Source: Sulfuricurvum sp. (lineage in GTDB: Bacteria; Campylobacterota; Campylobacteria; Campylobacterales; Sulfurimonadaceae). Taken from it: 5,985 bases of DNA. The notes under the pieces are model-generated. The model saw only the letters and a program-made list of their open reading frames with translations. It was not told the DNA's origin and did no database searches. Below are positions 5,454 through 5,985 of the stretch, one piece after another. The DNA lies in NCBI GenBank assembly GCA_030679635.1, contig JAUXSZ010000120.1, positions 1 to 5,985 of the forward strand, given 5' to 3'. A program made the translations under genes and the position numbers. Every line of letters begins with the position of its first letter. The stretch's first letter is position 1.

Positions 5454-5985
5454 TTAGGCTTTGACGCGTAAAATACGCTCTTCTTCCTGTCCTTTGTAAA
5501 GTTCCGCACACCCACGGGAGAGCTCACGGATTTTGAGGATGTAGTTGGCTCGTTCTGTCACCGAGATCGCTTTGCGCGCATCGAGGGTGTTAAATGTATG
5601 AGACGCCATCATGCACAGATCATAAGCAGGAAGAGGAAGCTGTGCATCCAAACACCGTTTGCACTCGGCCGCTTTAGCTTCAAACTCGGCAAAAAGCATG
5701 GCCGTGTCGGCGATTTCAAAATTGTATTTGCTAAACTGAATTTCGCCTTCTTTGTGGATATCGCGATAGAGAGTTTTACCGTATTGATTCTCACTCCAAA
5801 CGATGTCAAACACCGTATCAACCCCTTGGAGATACATTGCCAGACGTTCGGTACCATAGGTAATCTCAACAGCAACGGGATCACACGCGATTCCCCCTAC
5901 TTGTTGAAAATAGGTGAACTGTGTCACCTCCATCCCGTTGAGCCACACTTCCCAACCTAGCCCCCATGCCCCGAGTGTCGGAGAT
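5454..5985 (-). CDS. glyQ: Glycyl-tRNA synthetase alpha subunit, C-terminal part (runs off the right edge)
   Basis: The last 176 codons are present; the 5' end lies outside. The product is the alpha subunit of the bacterial alpha2-beta2 class II glycyl-tRNA synthetase, which charges tRNA-Gly with glycine using ATP in the cytoplasm. The fragment opens in frame with PTLGAWGLGWEVWLNGMEV and continues through TQFTYFQQVGG, EITYGTERLAMYLQGVD (class II motif 3, with the conserved Arg at visible residue 46), YNFEIAD and LLP-type LPLPAYD. It ends with the signature LDARKAISVTERANYILKIR. All of these align closely with E. coli GlyQ (303 residues), so roughly the C-terminal 60% is seen. The true frame extends beyond the GTG at 5948 to the window edge; that GTG is an internal Val. 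glyS does not follow; a separately promoted kinase gene does. No convincing terminator is seen after the stop. Confidence 0.97.
   Translation of the reverse strand, partial: SPTLGAWGLGWEVWLNGMEVTQFTYFQQVGGIACDPVAVEITYGTERLAMYLQGVDTVFDIVWSENQYGKTLYRDIHKEGEIQFSKYNFEIADTAMLFAEFEAKAAECKRCLDAQLPLPAYDLCMMASHTFNTLDARKAISVTERANYILKIRELSRGCAELYKGQEEERILRVKA

Noticed and set aside
5437..5456. Possible terminator hairpin after glyQ (TAATTAT / ATGATTA)
   Set aside because: It has only seven AT-rich pairs with one G-U, and the T-run is in the loop rather than after the stem.
5598..5960. 120-codon plus-strand frame
   Set aside because: It is antisense to the highly conserved glyQ sequence.

Overview
The window reads as four genes, all on the minus strand, so in transcription order it runs from the right edge to the left: glyQ (3' part only), a large soluble hybrid histidine kinase, an HD-GYP response regulator, and the 5' part of a RecD2-like helicase. 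No RNA gene, insertion sequence, CRISPR array or long repeat was seen, and no stretch over 300 bases lacks a gene.

The organism is probably a free-living member of Campylobacterota (Sulfuricurvum/Sulfurimonas-like). This is inferred from the style of the proteins: Lys/Ile/Phe-rich, with a very large soluble multi-PAS/multi-receiver kinase and an Aer-type PAS. It also fits glyQ standing without glyS behind it. Genus-level placement is a guess.

Region by region: 5454-5985 is the C-terminal 176 codons of the glycyl-tRNA synthetase alpha subunit. A 57-bp gap (5397-5453) holds a good promoter candidate. 1911-5396 is a 1161-residue kinase with the order REC-REC-PAS(Aer-like)-PAS-HisKA-HATPase-degenerate REC-REC-Hpt. 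490-1914 is a REC-PAS-HD-GYP protein that starts inside the kinase stop codon (ATGA). A 71-bp gap (419-489) holds a second promoter-like -10 and an orphan Shine-Dalgarno. 1-418 is the N-terminus of RecD2.

The kinase and the HD-GYP protein form an apparently complete multistep phosphorelay: H547 (HisKA) to D958 (REC) to H1104 (Hpt) to D57 of the HD-GYP regulator, whose output would be cyclic-di-GMP hydrolysis. Inputs are probably a flavin-based redox/oxygen signal (Aer-like PAS) plus signals arriving at the N-terminal receivers.

The most unusual points are at the gene junctions. The kinase ends on an in-frame U UUU UUA heptamer directly before the ATGA overlap, so a -1 slip would fuse kinase and HD-GYP enzyme into one chain. 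Both the kinase gene and recD2 have a -10-like hexamer exactly six bases before the ATG and no Shine-Dalgarno, which suggests leaderless transcripts.
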